Positions 17,816 to 19,139 of a stretch of DNA of 19,139 nucleotides are shown here, piece by piece. Within the stretch, counting starts at the first letter, position 1, and the number at the start of each line of letters is the position of its first letter. The notes beneath the pieces are model-generated. The model saw nothing but the letters and a program-made list of their open reading frames with translations, had not been told where the DNA came from and did not search any database. The translations under genes were made by a program, and so were the position numbers. Source of the stretch: Actinomycetota bacterium (GTDB lineage Bacteria; Actinomycetota; Actinomycetes; Nanopelagicales; Nanopelagicaceae); contig WLOR01000012.1 in NCBI GenBank assembly GCA_009699165.1, positions 1-19,139 of the forward strand. The letters run 5' to 3'.

Positions 17816-19139
17816 TTAACCTTTATTAGATGAACGCCTAATGAGCGAATCACGAAGATTGCCAATCATCGAAATCTCTTCAACCCCTGCGGCTCTTCCA
17901 GCCACTAAATAGCCAAAGAAAGCCGTAATCATGACAATCACCAACTCACCCGTACGAGCCATCGGCGATAACTCAACACCAGACCAATTTAAATACTGAA
18001 TTAAGACAAACAAAGGGGCCATGACACCTATTGCTGCCCCGAATAGGCGCAGATGTTGACCTAAGAAATCTCTTAACTTTATTGCTCCCGTGTGTTTTTT
18101 AAGAAGGGAGAGTGTTATTAACAAACCAACTAAATAACTAACCGAAAACGCTCCCCCAAGTCCAACTGTGACCCATTGATTCTTTAAAATATTTAAAAAT
18201 AAATAAGACAGTGCTACTGAAATTATGTTAATAATAAATATAGAGATCACTTGAGTTTGAGTGTCTTCAAAGGCGTTAAAACCACGGATTAAAATTAAAT
18301 TTATTGAAAAGGCAACAAGACCAAAACTCAAAGCTGATAACACTAATCCGATATACCGGGAATCCTCACTTGGGATTCCAACAAAGATGACCTGTGTAAT
18401 GAGTGGACCAAAGAATAAGAAAGCCACAGCGCTAGGAATAGTGATAACTCCAACTAGTTTTATAGCTCGAATTAATTGCAGGCGTACCTCTTCGCGATCA
18501 TTGGCAACTGCCAACCGAGACAGATGCGGCAAAATCGCAGTAACAATCGAAATCGTCACTATTGAATAAGGTAAGAGCATTACAAAATAAGCGTATGTAT
18601 AAGGGGTGTATCCAACTCCACGAGTAATACCTTCTTGAGCACTTCTGACTGCAGCACTTGTTGCAACATTCACTGTCACTAGATAACCAAGTTGTGAGAT
18701 TAGGACGTATAGCAAGGTCCAACCTGCTAAACCAAATGATTTACCTAAACCCTCTAATCCCCATTGCGGCCGCAGTTTAATTCCCAAACGTTTTATGACC
18801 GGAATTAATACCAAAGCCTGCACAACGACACTTACAGTTGTTCCCCATCCGAGAATTTGAACCTGGCGAGATGTGATACTTTCTAAAGAAACACGTGAAG
18901 AGAAAAGTAAAAACCCGCCAAAAAGGGCGATACCAACGAGGTTATTTGCAATAGGAGCCCACATTAAGGGCCCAAAAGAGCCTCGGGCATTGGCAACCTG
19001 TCCAAGCATGGTGAACAGACCTAGAAAGAAAATCTGAGGCAAGCAGTATCTTGTAAAGGCAATAGCAATCTCTTTTTCAACCTCGAACCCTGTTGTGAAA
19101 AACTCGGGAGCATATAACCGCACCAATGATGGAGCACAA
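17816..19139 (-). CDS. murJ: Lipid II flippase MurJ (MviN family), 5' end cut by the window edge
   Basis: MurJ (MOP superfamily) flips lipid II across the cytoplasmic membrane for peptidoglycan synthesis. The open frame continues to the window end (codons for CAPSLVRLYAPEF precede the first internal TTG), so the true start lies outside and roughly the first 80-100 residues are missing; about 440 residues are present. Many hydrophobic segments are visible, with family motifs such as RYCLPQIFFLGLFTMLGQVANAR and ARGSFGPLMWAPIANN (quoted in part), and IVTAILPHLSRLA. The protein ends soon after the last membrane segment (IGNLRDSLIRRSSNKG), so it lacks the C-terminal pseudokinase and extracytoplasmic extension of mycobacterial MurJ. 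Confidence 0.95.
   Translation of the reverse strand, partial: CAPSLVRLYAPEFFTTGFEVEKEIAIAFTRYCLPQIFFLGLFTMLGQVANARGSFGPLMWAPIANNLVGIALFGGFLLFSSRVSLESITSRQVQILGWGTTVSVVVQALVLIPVIKRLGIKLRPQWGLEGLGKSFGLAGWTLLYVLISQLGYLVTVNVATSAAVRSAQEGITRGVGYTPYTYAYFVMLLPYSIVTISIVTAILPHLSRLAVANDREEVRLQLIRAIKLVGVITIPSAVAFLFFGPLITQVIFVGIPSEDSRYIGLVLSALSFGLVAFSINLILIRGFNAFEDTQTQVISIFIINIISVALSYLFLNILKNQWVTVGLGGAFSVSYLVGLLITLSLLKKHTGAIKLRDFLGQHLRLFGAAIGVMAPLFVLIQYLNWSGVELSPMARTGELVIVMITAFFGYLVAGRAAGVEEISMIGNLRDSLIRRSSNKG

Noticed and set aside
18888..18904. CACGTGAAG in murJ as a parS site
   Set aside because: The left arm reads AGAAA rather than TGTTT and the right arm is incomplete, so it is far from consensus.

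Overview
This window is the chromosome-origin neighbourhood of an actinobacterium. The order murJ, trxB, trxA, cwlM, (aminotransferase), parB, parA, rsmG, khpB, yidC, yidD, rnpA, rpmH, dnaA, dnaN, recF, dciA, gyrB, gyrA, tRNA-Ile, tRNA-Ala is the one known from mycobacteria and relatives. Three things point to a streamlined, low-GC member: base composition that leans to A+T by eye, very short intergenic gaps, and absence of genes often found here in other actinobacteria (gnd near dnaN/recF; sigM near murJ/trxB). Freshwater acI/Nanopelagicales bacteria (Planktophila/Nanopelagicus type) fit this best, but that assignment is an inference.

Layout. Positions 1-146 hold two tRNA genes on the minus strand (Ala partial, Ile). 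Positions 249-7564 hold a minus-strand replication block: dnaN, recF, dciA, gyrB, gyrA in transcription order, with TAATG stop/start overlaps at two junctions. Positions 7565-7872 are the dnaA-dnaN spacer, with a dense set of DnaA-box-like sites, so this is the likely core of oriC. dnaA (7873-9279) is followed by a 272-bp divergent spacer with more DnaA boxes and the rpmH promoter. Positions 9552-14183 hold a plus-strand block: rpmH, rnpA, yidD, yidC, khpB, rsmG, parA, parB. Positions 14180-19139 are transcribed back towards oriC: murJ (cut by the window edge), trxB, trxA, cwlM, aminotransferase.

How the genes work together. DnaA opens oriC, DciA probably helps load the helicase, DnaN clamps the polymerase, RecF acts at gaps and gyrase handles supercoiling. 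ParA/ParB segregate the new origins using two parS sites that form the first codons of rsmG and parA. RnpA matures the tRNAs. YidC and YidD insert membrane proteins. MurJ flips lipid II, and CwlM, which looks like an enzymatically dead amidase, probably regulates envelope synthesis.

No wholly new multi-gene system is evident. The most unusual signals are: (1) a second copy of the dnaA translation-start region (DnaA-box pair, Shine-Dalgarno and ATG) in oriC, which opens a 76-codon frame ending in an ATGA overlap with dnaN; (2) parS sites fused to two GTG starts within a longer shared sequence; (3) a CwlM that lacks both catalytic residues and the usual N-terminal region; (4) a leader before gyrB rich in competing hairpins.
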